Part shown: in pieces, positions 9,089-18,384 of the stretch | Layout: each line of letters begins with the position of its first letter | Position numbering within the stretch: the stretch's first letter is position 1 | Origin: Alcanivorax sp. 1008 | GTDB lineage: Bacteria; Pseudomonadota; Gammaproteobacteria; Pseudomonadales; Alcanivoracaceae | Assembly (NCBI RefSeq): GCF_020667895.1 | Contig: NZ_JAFMPS010000001.1 | Location: forward strand, 1-64,000 | Direction of reading: 5' to 3' | DNA: 64,000 bases | The notes under the pieces: generated by a model | The model's input: the letters and a program-made list of their open reading frames with translations, nothing else | Databases searched by the model: none | What the model was told of the DNA's origin: nothing | Position numbers and translations under genes: made by a program

Positions 9089-9811
9089 GTGGCGGACTGG
9101 CATTTTTGCGCTCTGACTGATCAGGGTGTTCGGCGCAAACATAACGAAGATGCAGTGGTTGCCGTACCGGGCATCGCTCTTTGGGCAGTGGCTGATGGAA
9201 TGGGCGGCCATGAAGCAGGTGATGTAGCCAGCCGTATGGTGATTGATGCCCTTGCGTCGGTTAAGCGGCCTGATAATTTCAGCCTTTTTGTTGATGCCGT
9301 CGAGGCAGCCCTCGTTGCGGTCAACGCTGCTATGCGTGACCATGCGGGCAAGGAGTTCTCGGGTCGGACAATGGGCTCCACGGTGGTGGCGATGCTTGCC
9401 GGTAAGGGCTACGGGGCCTGCGTGTGGGCGGGAGATTCGCGGTTATACCGTCTGCGTGAGGGTAGTTTGGAACCGCTATCCCGTGACCATAGTCAGGTTC
9501 AGCGGCTGGTTGATGCCGGCGTTCTGTCAGAGGAGGAGGCGGACTCCCACCCCAATGCCAATGTGATTACCCGTGCCGTCGGCGGAGCCGCTGCCTTGGT
9601 GGTTGACGTGGTGATGTTTGATATTCTGCCCGGTGATCGCTTTTTACTATGCAGTGATGGGCTTTACAACGAACTCTCCCGCGAAGAGATTACCCAGACT
9701 CTTGGTCAGGGCGGAGTTGAGCAGTGCGCCCAGTCGTTGATTGATCAAGCGATTCATCATGGCGCCCGGGATAATGTTTCCGTGATTGTGATTGAACCGG
9801 AGGCATCATGA
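9089..9811 (+). CDS. PP2C-family protein serine/threonine phosphatase
   Basis: A 240-residue metal-dependent phosphatase consisting only of the PP2C catalytic domain. Visible motifs are RKHNED at 16-21, ADGMGGH at 35-41, the SDGL motif near 190, and the final DN at about 228-229; together they supply the metal-binding aspartates. It should be cytoplasmic. The start is GTG at 9089, with GGGGA 3 bases before it and the conserved FCALTDQGVRR starting 5 residues in. The next gene overlaps by 4 bases and encodes a tail-anchored membrane protein. No Ser/Thr kinase lies in the window, so the substrate is unknown. Confidence 0.9.
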   Translation: MADWHFCALTDQGVRRKHNEDAVVAVPGIALWAVADGMGGHEAGDVASRMVIDALASVKRPDNFSLFVDAVEAALVAVNAAMRDHAGKEFSGRTMGSTVVAMLAGKGYGACVWAGDSRLYRLREGSLEPLSRDHSQVQRLVDAGVLSEEEADSHPNANVITRAVGGAAALVVDVVMFDILPGDRFLLCSDGLYNELSREEITQTLGQGGVEQCAQSLIDQAIHHGARDNVSVIVIEPEAS

Positions 9812-10182
9812 AATCGGCCTCGGAGGGCATCAACCGCGACCTGTTGGCGTTGACGGAGTCCTTCGCCGAAGGTGCCATCGGCCCCGCAGAGTTTCGCCGC
9901 TGTCGCCGCGAGCTAGTCTGCGCCTGGACCGGTGAGGCGGTGCCGGAAATAGATCAGGCGTTGCCTGCTGAGGATGATACTCAGCCGGCCATGAAACCTG
10001 TTACCGACAAGGATATTGAGGCTGCCCAGTCTGCCGCGCAGACCGAATCTAACCAGCCGGCGCTTGCCACGGCTGCTGCTCATCGTGGTCATTGGGGCTG
10101 GTGGGTGACCGGGCTGTTGCTGGTGGTTGCCGCCGGTGGTGCGGTGGCCCTGCTTTGGTTCATATTGCGCCGGTCAGTGTGA
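9808..10182 (+). CDS. tail-anchored small membrane protein coupled to the PP2C gene
   Basis: A 124-residue protein of no family I recognise with certainty. Residues 9-36 form a short helical pair (LLALTESFAEGAIGPAEFRR) that resembles a SHOCT-like motif. An acidic, Ala/Gln-rich linker follows to about 92, then one hydrophobic helix (about 98-119) and a short basic tail, RR. The likely topology is N-terminus in the cytoplasm with a C-terminal membrane anchor. Its ATGA overlap with the phosphatase gene argues for a shared role, perhaps recruiting the phosphatase to the membrane; that is inference. Confidence 0.75.
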   Translation: MKSASEGINRDLLALTESFAEGAIGPAEFRRCRRELVCAWTGEAVPEIDQALPAEDDTQPAMKPVTDKDIEAAQSAAQTESNQPALATAAAHRGHWGWWVTGLLLVVAAGGAVALLWFILRRSV

Positions 10183-10196
10183 TGCTCTTCAGTGGC

Positions 10197-11000
10197 TCAG
10201 TGAGCTCCTGCACCTGACAGCTGCACCACCTTCTCATTAAGCTTCTTGATCTGTTTTGCCATGTCTGTCATCAGGCCGTGGATCATGGTCGGATTGCTGC
10301 GAATCAGGGTTTTAAACTGATCCTTTGGCACCTTAACCACCGAGCAGCGTGTTCGGGCGCGAACGGTTGCCGAGCGCGGGGAGTGGGTCAACACCGCCAG
10401 AGCGCCAAGGACCTCGCCTTCGCTCACGTCGCCAACCACCACATCGTCGACAATTACATCGGCAGTCCCTTCAAACAGGCTAAAGACATAGTCAGGCTTG
10501 TCACCCTGGCCAATAATCACATCGCCCGGTTGATAGTAGGCGAACCCCGGTGTGGTCTGGGTGTCGGCATCCGACTGGGACGCAAGCAAGCGCAGCAAAA
10601 TGGATTGCTGAGTCATCAGCAGACGAGTCCACAGGCGAGCAGTTTCCGCTGAAGCCAGAGCGCCCCGCACCAATTCCAGCGTGTCGAAACTGTGCAAAAT
10701 AACCGGTCCTTCCGACACATACTGCATACTGTCAGGGGCATCTGGCGCGGCGTCAGGAAGAATCAGATCGCCCTCATCCCAAGTGAAAAGGCGGCGGCCC
10801 ATGGATCGCACTCCGACCATGCCGGTCTTGACCAGATAGGTCTTACCCGCCGATATGCCCGATTTCAGCAAATCATTGCTGGGGCTCAGAGAGATGCTTT
10901 CCGGTGTCAATGTCAGGCTCTCCAGCAAGTCATTAACAAGGCGTTTGTACTGCCGCATCAATGCGGAAAAGCCTGGAGTGGGTTCGGCGAGCGAAATCAT
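10197..11000 (-). CDS. cyclic-nucleotide-binding-fold protein without HTH
   Basis: A 267-residue protein with a cNMP-binding domain at about 155-240: YQPGDVIIGQGD, then the phosphate-binding-cassette region GEVLGALAVLTHSPRSATV. The arginine of the cassette (R209) is kept, but the canonical FGE is LGA (198-200), so cyclic-nucleotide binding is doubtful. Residues 45-80 (LKTG-like KTYLVKTGMVGV, WDEGD) look like a degenerate second roll. There is no DNA-binding HTH at the C-terminus. The start at 11000 is supported by GGAG; a longer reading to 11123 would run through the promoter region. It converges with the PP2C operon, suggesting a signalling cluster. Confidence 0.8.
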   Translation of the reverse strand: MISLAEPTPGFSALMRQYKRLVNDLLESLTLTPESISLSPSNDLLKSGISAGKTYLVKTGMVGVRSMGRRLFTWDEGDLILPDAAPDAPDSMQYVSEGPVILHSFDTLELVRGALASAETARLWTRLLMTQQSILLRLLASQSDADTQTTPGFAYYQPGDVIIGQGDKPDYVFSLFEGTADVIVDDVVVGDVSEGEVLGALAVLTHSPRSATVRARTRCSVVKVPKDQFKTLIRSNPTMIHGLMTDMAKQIKKLNEKVVQLSGAGAH

Positions 11001-11144
11001 TGTGATACTGGCTCCGTGGCGGAAACTCCGTGACTGGAGAGTGCCCCGATTATGACTTAAATGCGCTGCCCAAGACAGACGACCAGATCGCGTTGCGACA
11101 TGCTCACCTGTGGGGCAGGTCACATTTTCACAATTCCCGTGGGC

Positions 11145-11942
11145 CTAGCGCTGGCGGAATGCGGGAGGGCGTTTTTCGAAGTTAGCCTTCATGGCTTCAC
11201 GCTGGTTGCTACCCAAAAGCAGGCCCAGCTGTAGTCTTCTTTCCCGAGCCAGGGCGCGTCGTTCGCTGCTATGCCGCGTGCTGCGAAACAGGGCCTTGGC
11301 GGCGCTGATGGCGTCTGGAGAGCGTTCCGCAATGGCAGCTGCAAGTTGTTCGGCGGCAAGCATCGGCTGCTCGTCAATACGGCTGATAAGGTGAAGCTCA
11401 AGTGCTTCTTTTGCTTCGACAATGCGTCCGGTCATGGTTAGCTCCATGGCGACATCGGCGGGTAGCAGATCTCGCAGGGTTACGGAGGCGCTCATGTCAG
11501 GGATCAGGCCCCACTTGATTTCCATGATCGAGAACTGGCAGTCCGGGGTGCTGAAGCGGAAGTCGCAAGCCAGAACGAGCTGCATGCCGCCGCCAAAACA
11601 GTAGCCATGGGTTACGGCAATAACCGGTACTGGCAAGTCTCGCCAAATCAGGCACATGCGCTGAAATACATTATCCTTGCGCAGCCATGGCAGAAAAGCG
11701 CGGGCAATGGCAATCGGTTTGCGCATTACCGTGGCAAAGTCCAGGCCGGCGCAAAATGCCTTGCCATCGCCACGCAGAATCACGGCACGCACTTCACGTT
11801 TTCTGCGGATTAATTTGGCGGCGTCAATCAGGGCATACATCATGTCCAGATCAAGTCCGTTATACTTCTCCGCTCGGTTCAGGCTGACAATAGCCAAATG
11901 CTCCCGAAACTCTACCGTTACCCGGTTGCGCAGCGTTTCCAT
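11145..11942 (-). CDS. crotonase / enoyl-CoA hydratase family protein
   Basis: A 265-residue crotonase-fold protein. The oxyanion-hole segment reads FGGGMQLVLACD. In true enoyl-CoA hydratases the Gln is the first catalytic glutamate (GGGCEL), so that residue is missing here. The second glutamate position is kept (FSIMEIKWGLIPD). One-glutamate crotonases are often isomerases or other acyl-CoA enzymes, so hydratase activity should not be assumed. The ATG at 11942 follows GGGAG; an upstream ATG at 11972 is less likely. It is a single gene downstream of gatB with 44 bases between, possibly in the same transcript. Confidence 0.88.
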   Translation of the reverse strand: METLRNRVTVEFREHLAIVSLNRAEKYNGLDLDMMYALIDAAKLIRRKREVRAVILRGDGKAFCAGLDFATVMRKPIAIARAFLPWLRKDNVFQRMCLIWRDLPVPVIAVTHGYCFGGGMQLVLACDFRFSTPDCQFSIMEIKWGLIPDMSASVTLRDLLPADVAMELTMTGRIVEAKEALELHLISRIDEQPMLAAEQLAAAIAERSPDAISAAKALFRSTRHSSERRALARERRLQLGLLLGSNQREAMKANFEKRPPAFRQR

Positions 11943-11986
11943 AATGATTCTCCCGATGTAGGAACGGCTCATGGCGCAGCTAAATT

Positions 11987-13435
11987 CTAGCTGTTGAGCG
12001 CCTTCATAAGCAGCTCATTAATCTGCTGAGGGTTGGCCTTTCCCTGCGAGGCCTTCATTGCCTGGCCGACGAAAAAGCCAAACATTTTCTTCCGCTTGGC
12101 CTCGTCGGCAGCACGATAGGCTTCAGCCTGTGTGGCGTTTTCGGCAATGATCTTGTTAACCATCTTTTGCAGCTCGCCACTATCGGAGACCTGCTTCAGG
12201 CCACGAGCTTCGATAACCTGATCAGGGCTGCCCTCACCATTCCAACATGCCTCGAAAACCTGCTTGGCGATCTTGGAGCTGATTGTGTTGTCCTTAAGGC
12301 GAGCAATTAGTTCGGCCAAGTCTGGCGCGGACATGGGGCATTCGCTAATGGATTTTTCTTCAGCATTCAATCTGGCGGTGAGCTCGCCCATAATCCAGTT
12401 GGCCGCTAGCTTGGCGTCGCCGCTGAGTTCTGCCACAGCCTCAAAATAGTCACTGGTGGCAAGATCAGATGACAGTATGCGAGCATCGTAATCGGACAAG
12501 CTGTACTGTTGGGCAAAGCGTCCGAGACGTTGAGCGGGCAACTCCGGCAGGGAGTTTTTCAACTCGATAATTTGTTCCTCGCTAAGCATTACCGGCAATA
12601 AATCGGGGCACGGAAAGTAGCGATAATCGTTGGCGTCTTCTTTGCTTCGCATGGACCGCGATACGCCGGTGTCGCCGTTAAAAAGACGCGTTTCCTGAGT
12701 GATGCTGCCACCGTCTTCAAGAATATCGATCTGCCGTTCCACTTCTTTCTTGATCGCCATTTCCATAAAGCGGAACGAATTCAGGTTTTTTGTTTCGGTG
12801 CGGGTGCCAAGCTTTTCCTCGCCTTTGCGCCGCACCGAGACGTTGACGTCGAAGCGCAGCGAGCCCTGAGACATTTCGCCATCACAGATGCCAATTGCAG
12901 TAACCAGGCTGTGAAGTGCGCGGGCAAAAGCCACGGCTTCTTCGGCGCTGCGCATATCTGGCTCGGTGACCACCTCAATCAGCGGTGTCCCGGCACGGTT
13001 CAGGTCAATGCCGGTCATTCCATGGAAGTCTTCATGCAGTGATTTGCCGGCATCCTCCTCCAGATGAGCGTGATGGATGCGCACGGTCTTGCGGCTGCCG
13101 TCATCCAGTATCAGTTCTACGCTGCCAGCGCCAACGATTGGTTCTGCCAGCTGTGTGGTCTGGTAGCCCTTGGGGAGGTCTGGATAGAAGTAATTCTTAC
13201 GCTCAAAAGCAGAGTGGCGATTAATCTCCGCGCCCACCGCCAAGCCAAACTTTACGGCCATATTTACCGCTTCACGGTTTAGTACCGGCAGGGTGCCGGG
13301 CATGGCCAGATCGACCAGCGAGGCATGACTGTTCGGCTCGGCACCAACTGCGGTGCTGGCGGAGGAGAAGATCTTGGTTTTAGTGGCTAGCTGAACGTGA
13401 ATTTCAAGGCCAATTACGGTTTCCCAGGCGCTCAT
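11987..13435 (-). CDS. gatB: Asp-tRNA(Asn)/Glu-tRNA(Gln) amidotransferase subunit B
   Basis: Subunit of the GatCAB amidotransferase, which converts Glu-tRNA(Gln) and/or Asp-tRNA(Asn) to the amidated forms using glutamine. The 482-residue protein starts [15 protein letters not shown], has the kinase-like cradle domain with the signature [10 protein letters not shown] region near 90, and ends with the YqeY-like helical tail domain that holds the tRNA elbow. It overlaps gatA by 4 bases in the gatC-gatA-gatB operon. Confidence 0.97.
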   Translation of the reverse strand: MSAWETVIGLEIHVQLATKTKIFSSASTAVGAEPNSHASLVDLAMPGTLPVLNREAVNMAVKFGLAVGAEINRHSAFERKNYFYPDLPKGYQTTQLAEPIVGAGSVELILDDGSRKTVRIHHAHLEEDAGKSLHEDFHGMTGIDLNRAGTPLIEVVTEPDMRSAEEAVAFARALHSLVTAIGICDGEMSQGSLRFDVNVSVRRKGEEKLGTRTETKNLNSFRFMEMAIKKEVERQIDILEDGGSITQETRLFNGDTGVSRSMRSKEDANDYRYFPCPDLLPVMLSEEQIIELKNSLPELPAQRLGRFAQQYSLSDYDARILSSDLATSDYFEAVAELSGDAKLAANWIMGELTARLNAEEKSISECPMSAPDLAELIARLKDNTISSKIAKQVFEACWNGEGSPDQVIEARGLKQVSDSGELQKMVNKIIAENATQAEAYRAADEAKRKKMFGFFVGQAMKASQGKANPQQINELLMKALNS

Positions 13436-14898
13436 TTGTCACCTCCGAAGGCCGGAGCCTGACGGTGCCAGTCAGTGGCCTGTTGGTAGCGGTGGGCCAC
13501 GTTAAGAATCTGTCCTTCACGAAAGTAGTTACCAATCAGCTGCACGCCGACCGGTAGGCCGTCAATCGCGCCGCCGGGCATCGAAAGTGCGGGCAGGCCA
13601 GCAAGGTTAACCGCAATAGTGAATACGTCGGCCATATACATGGTCACTGGATCATCTTTCTTGGCCCCTAGCTGGAAGGCGACTTCCGGGGAAGTTGGGC
13701 CGAGAATGACATCCGCCTTTTCAAATGCCCGGGCGAAATCATCGCTGATCAAGCGTCGTACCTTTTGCGCACGCAAGTAGTAGGCATCGTAGTAACCATG
13801 GGACAGCGCATAGGTGCCGACGAGAATGCGGCGTTGCACTTCGTCGCCAAATCCTTCGCTGCGCGAGCGCTTGTAAAGATCCATCAAGTCGACCGGATCC
13901 TGACAACGATAGCCGTAGCGAACGCCATCAAAACGGGACAGGTTTGATGATGCTTCAGCTGGTGCAATTACATAATAAGCTGGTACGGAAAGTTTCACGC
14001 TCGGCAGCGATACGCTGACCACCTTGGCGCCTTGGCGCTCTAGTTCCCGCGCTGTTTCTCTGGTCAACTCGGCAATGCGGCCGTCCAGCGATGCGGGGAA
14101 GAATTCTTCCGGCAAACCGACGGTGAGGCCGGCCAGTGGTTTGTCGAGATCGGCGAGATAATCATCCGCAGTGCGATCCAGACTAGTGGAGTCCTTGACG
14201 TCATGGCCAACCATGGTTTGCAACATCAAGGCGCAATCCGCAGCGCTCTGTGCCATTGGCCCAGCCTGATCAAGGCTTGAGGCAAAAGCGATCATGCCCC
14301 ACCGGGATACGGTGCCATAGGTGGGTTTAAGGCCAGTAATGCCGGTCAGCGCCGCCGGTTGGCGAATGGATCCGCCGGTATCGGTGCCGGTGGCTGCTGG
14401 TGCCAGGCGTGCGGCTACCGCGGCAGCGGAGCCACCGGAGGAGCCGCCCGGAACGCGGGATAAGTCCCACGGATTTTTTACCGGGCCATAAAAACTTGTT
14501 TCATTGGAGGAGCCCATTGCGAACTCGTCCATGTTGGTTTTGCCCAGCATGATGGCACCGGCGGCGCGCATTTTTTTCACCACTGTTGCGTCATAGGGTG
14601 AAATGAAATTGTCCAGCATGCGCGAGCCGCAGGAGGTGCGTACCCCGTCAGTGCAAAAGATATCTTTATGAGCAATTGGCAGGCCATTGAGTAAGCCGGC
14701 TTCGCCTTTGCTGCGCGCCGCATCAGCGGCATCGGCTTCAAGGCGTGCCTGCTCGGTGGTGACCGTAACAAAGCTGTTCAGTTCGCCGTCCAGTGACTCT
14801 ATGCGGGCCAGAAAAGTATCAGTTAGCTCGCGGGCTGAAACCTTGCCGCCATCTAGCAGTGCCTTCAGTTCGGTCAGAGTATGTTTATGCAGGGTCAT
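13432..14898 (-). CDS. gatA: Asp-tRNA(Asn)/Glu-tRNA(Gln) amidotransferase subunit A
   Basis: Amidase-signature subunit that frees ammonia from glutamine and channels it to GatB. The 488-residue protein carries the Lys-cisSer-Ser triad: K78 (AHKDIF), S153 in the GGSSGGS motif, and S177 in [12 protein letters not shown]. Length and spacing match GatA. The gene overlaps gatC and gatB by 4 bases each, so the three subunits are translationally coupled. Confidence 0.97.
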   Translation of the reverse strand: MTLHKHTLTELKALLDGGKVSARELTDTFLARIESLDGELNSFVTVTTEQARLEADAADAARSKGEAGLLNGLPIAHKDIFCTDGVRTSCGSRMLDNFISPYDATVVKKMRAAGAIMLGKTNMDEFAMGSSNETSFYGPVKNPWDLSRVPGGSSGGSAAAVAARLAPAATGTDTGGSIRQPAALTGITGLKPTYGTVSRWGMIAFASSLDQAGPMAQSAADCALMLQTMVGHDVKDSTSLDRTADDYLADLDKPLAGLTVGLPEEFFPASLDGRIAELTRETARELERQGAKVVSVSLPSVKLSVPAYYVIAPAEASSNLSRFDGVRYGYRCQDPVDLMDLYKRSRSEGFGDEVQRRILVGTYALSHGYYDAYYLRAQKVRRLISDDFARAFEKADVILGPTSPEVAFQLGAKKDDPVTMYMADVFTIAVNLAGLPALSMPGGAIDGLPVGVQLIGNYFREGQILNVAHRYQQATDWHRQAPAFGGDK

Positions 14899-15182
14899 TC
14901 GATCACCCGTGGTACGAGGAAACAGTTGCCTTCACTGGCCGGCGCAAGTGGTAGCACGCGGTCGCGTAGATCTGCGGGCTGGACAAGGTCCTCACGCAGC
15001 GGTTGGCTGACATCCAGGGGGTGGGCCAGCGGGGTGATATTGTCGACCTCGGCTTGCTGCAGTTCGTCCACCATATTGAGAATATCGCTCAATCGGCCAG
15101 CAAGGGCCTGACTCTGTTCGGCGCTGACATGCAGGCGGGCCAGATGGGCCACTTTCAGCACAGTGTCCTGATCAATTGCCAT
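14895..15182 (-). CDS. gatC: Asp-tRNA(Asn)/Glu-tRNA(Gln) amidotransferase subunit C
   Basis: A 95-residue stabilising subunit of GatCAB that wraps between GatA and GatB. It begins [16 protein letters not shown], has the conserved [11 protein letters not shown] helix and the middle PLAHPLD region, and ends VPRVIE as in other GatC. The ATG at 15182 is preceded by CGGAGA; a longer in-frame reading to 15278 would enter the divergent mreB promoter region and is not supported. First gene of gatCAB. Confidence 0.95.
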   Translation of the reverse strand: MAIDQDTVLKVAHLARLHVSAEQSQALAGRLSDILNMVDELQQAEVDNITPLAHPLDVSQPLREDLVQPADLRDRVLPLAPASEGNCFLVPRVIE

Positions 15183-15329
15183 GAGGGTCTCCGGCAGGGG
15201 CGGGAAAGGCGGCAAAACTACCATATCTGCGATCTGCCCGGCACCCCTTGGGGCCCTGTTTGCTTGCCGAATCCCCATGCCATTGCTAGAGTTGCGCGAT
15301 TATGGCGGGACTACCCGTCTTTCGCTTGA

Positions 15330-16394
<1,065 letters not shown>

Positions 16395-16417
16395 CCGGGC
16401 GCCCGCCCGGCTGCCGC

Positions 16418-16422
16418 GGAGG
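16418..16422 (+). promoter_or_regulatory. Shine-Dalgarno of mreC that points to an ATC start
   Basis: GGAGG lies 6 bases before ATC at 16429, the ideal distance. Between the mreB stop and position 16488 the mreC frame holds no ATG, GTG or TTG; the only other near-start codons are CTG at 16411 (before this site) and CTG at 16438. The site therefore decides in favour of a rare ATC start or, less likely, CTG. Confidence 0.6.
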
Positions 16423-16428
16423 CCCGTC

Positions 16429-17295
16429 ATCGCCGGTCTGTTCTCCGACAACAGTGGTCGTTCCGGTTACCGCCTGCTGGCGGCTATCGTGCTATCCACT
16501 ATCCTGATTCTTGTTGACCAGCGTAGCCCCTGGGGCGACACCGTGCGTTATCCGGTCAGCTTTGTCACCGGACCCATTCATTATCTGGCCAACCTGCCGG
16601 GCAATTTGCTGGCCGGGATTCGTAGTCAGGCACGCTCACGCTCCGAGTTGCTAGAAGAGAATGAACGCTTGGATCGGCAGTTGTTAGTACTGGAGCAGCG
16701 CTCTCAACGATTGGCTGTGCTTGAGGCAGAGAATGTCCGGCTGCGCGAGCTGTTGAACTCTTCAGCGAATCTGGATGCCCGGGTTCTTGTGGCGGAGATC
16801 ATTGGCATTGAGGCGGATCCTAACCGCCACGAGTTGATTCTCAATAAGGGTACTGATGCAGGCCTGTTCAAAGGGCAGGCGGTACTGGATGCACACGGCC
16901 TGATTGGTCAGGTTGTTGAAGTGGGTGCCGTCAGCTCCCGGGTGCTGTTGATCACGGATGCTATGCATGCCTTGTCGGTCAAGGTGAATCGCAGTGGTGT
17001 GCGCTCAATTCTGGCAGGCACCGGCCACCCGGATCGCTTGAGTTTACTGTATGTACCGGACAGTGCAGATATTGCCGAGGGAGACCTGCTGGTTAGTACC
17101 GGATTGGGGCGACGTTATCCGGCGGGCTATCCAGTTGCCACGGTGGTTTCGATTAATCATGAGCCTGGCCAGCCGTTTATGACGGTTGAGGCCCGACCGG
17201 CAGCATGGATTGATCGTGCCAGCCATGTCTTGCTGGTGGCGGGTGCGCCTCAGTCAGTGGCGCCAGCGCCGCAGGGCGGTATCGATGGGCCGTGA
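16429..17295 (+). CDS. mreC: Rod shape-determining protein MreC (apparent ATC start)
   Basis: Periplasmic elongasome scaffold anchored by one N-terminal helix. Read from ATC at 16429 the protein is 288 residues: a short cytoplasmic lead IAGLFSDNSGRSGYR (matching the usual xxxLFxRG...R of MreC), a membrane helix LLAAIVLSTILILVD, a coiled coil (about 60-95, with SELLEENERLDRQL) and the two beta-barrel domains. The first standard start codon, GTG 16489, would cut off the lead and half the helix. An ideal GGAGG sits 6 bases before the ATC. Either a rare start codon limits MreC synthesis or the base is a sequencing error. The stop overlaps mreD by 11 bases. Confidence 0.9.
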   Translation: MAGLFSDNSGRSGYRLLAAIVLSTILILVDQRSPWGDTVRYPVSFVTGPIHYLANLPGNLLAGIRSQARSRSELLEENERLDRQLLVLEQRSQRLAVLEAENVRLRELLNSSANLDARVLVAEIIGIEADPNRHELILNKGTDAGLFKGQAVLDAHGLIGQVVEVGAVSSRVLLITDAMHALSVKVNRSGVRSILAGTGHPDRLSLLYVPDSADIAEGDLLVSTGLGRRYPAGYPVATVVSINHEPGQPFMTVEARPAAWIDRASHVLLVAGAPQSVAPAPQGGIDGP

Positions 17296-17779
17296 TACGA
17301 AGCCCGCCGGCAGCGGCGTCATCGTCCTGACCATCCTGATTGCCGCATGGGTGTCATTGCTGCCCTGGCCTGAGCCTGTTCGTTTCTTCCGCCCGGAATG
17401 GCTGACTCTGGTCTTGGTCTATTGGGTTATTGCCTTGCCATACCGGGTCGGTGTGTTTTGGGGATTTTTCACAGGCCTGTTTCAGGATGTGCTGGTTGGC
17501 GCGGTACTTGGTCAACATGCACTGGCTTTGGCGGTGGTCGCATGGCTGGCTCAAGCGACCTACAAGCGGTTACGCGTTTTTCCACCGATGCAGCAGAGCC
17601 TGGTCATATTCCTGTTGGTGGGCGTATCCATCATGGCTTCCTATTTGGTCCAGGATGCCGCCGGGCGTGCCCACCATAGCCCGCTGCTGATGCAGCTTGG
17701 TGCGATTGCCAGTGCCCTGTTGTGGCGTCCTGTCTATGCCTTGCTGCGTACGGTTCGGCAGCGCTTTCTGGTGCGCTGA
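17285..17779 (+). CDS. mreD: Rod shape-determining protein MreD
   Basis: A 164-residue integral membrane protein of the elongasome, with five or so hydrophobic helices and the family-typical FRPEWLTLVLVYW and GFFTGLFQDVL segments. The ATG at 17285 overlaps the mreC 3' end by 11 bases. A longer in-frame reading from 17186 lies inside mreC and is rejected. The stop codon shares one base with the maf start. Confidence 0.95.
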   Translation: MGRDTKPAGSGVIVLTILIAAWVSLLPWPEPVRFFRPEWLTLVLVYWVIALPYRVGVFWGFFTGLFQDVLVGAVLGQHALALAVVAWLAQATYKRLRVFPPMQQSLVIFLLVGVSIMASYLVQDAAGRAHHSPLLMQLGAIASALLWRPVYALLRTVRQRFLVR

Positions 17780-18384
17780 TGCGACGCCTTTGGCTCGCCT
17801 CAGCTTCTCCGCGCCGCGCCCAGTTGCTGGCCTCCATTGGTGTAAAGGTGCATCAGGTACTGCGCCCGGAAATCGATGAAACTCCGCACACTGGCGAGTC
17901 CCCGGAAGACTATGTACGGCGCATGGCCAGCGAAAAGGCCGCCGTCGGTTGGCAGCGGCTAGCCGAGCAGGAGCGCCGTGTGGCCGCGTTGTTGGCCGCA
18001 GATACCTCAGTGGTATTCGATGGCCAGATTCTTGGCAAGCCAGATAACGACGAGCATGCCCGGCAGATGCTGGGGTTGCTTTCCGCTCGTGAACATCAGG
18101 TGCTATCAGCGGTCACAGTTATTACTGACACAGGTATAGATCATGTGCTGAGTGAGTCACGGGTTCGCTTCGCCACATTGTCTGATGCCGATATCAGTGC
18201 CTATGTGTCCAGCGGTGAGCCCATGGATAAGGCCGGAAGCTACGCGCTGCAAGGTTTCGGCGCATTATTTGTTGAGCATCTGTCCGGAAGTTATAGCGGT
18301 GTGGTTGGTTTGCCGCTGGCGGAGACCGGCCATTTGTTGCGGCAGGCACAGGTGCCAATTTGGCAGCAAGGTGAGCGTAACTAG
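17779..18384 (+). CDS. maf: Maf/YhdE family nucleoside triphosphate pyrophosphatase
   Basis: House-cleaning enzyme that hydrolyses dTTP, UTP and modified pyrimidine triphosphates to monophosphates. The 201-residue protein begins RRLWLASASPRRAQLL (substrate-binding SxSPRR), has the catalytic ADTSVVFDGQILGKP region near 74-88, and the YALQGFGALFVEHLSGSYSG segment near 155. These features place it in the YhdE rather than the YceF group. ATG 17779 overlaps the mreD stop (TGATG). In many relatives rng (RNase G) follows; here yhdP follows directly with a 1-base overlap. Confidence 0.93.
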   Translation: MRRLWLASASPRRAQLLASIGVKVHQVLRPEIDETPHTGESPEDYVRRMASEKAAVGWQRLAEQERRVAALLAADTSVVFDGQILGKPDNDEHARQMLGLLSAREHQVLSAVTVITDTGIDHVLSESRVRFATLSDADISAYVSSGEPMDKAGSYALQGFGALFVEHLSGSYSGVVGLPLAETGHLLRQAQVPIWQQGERN

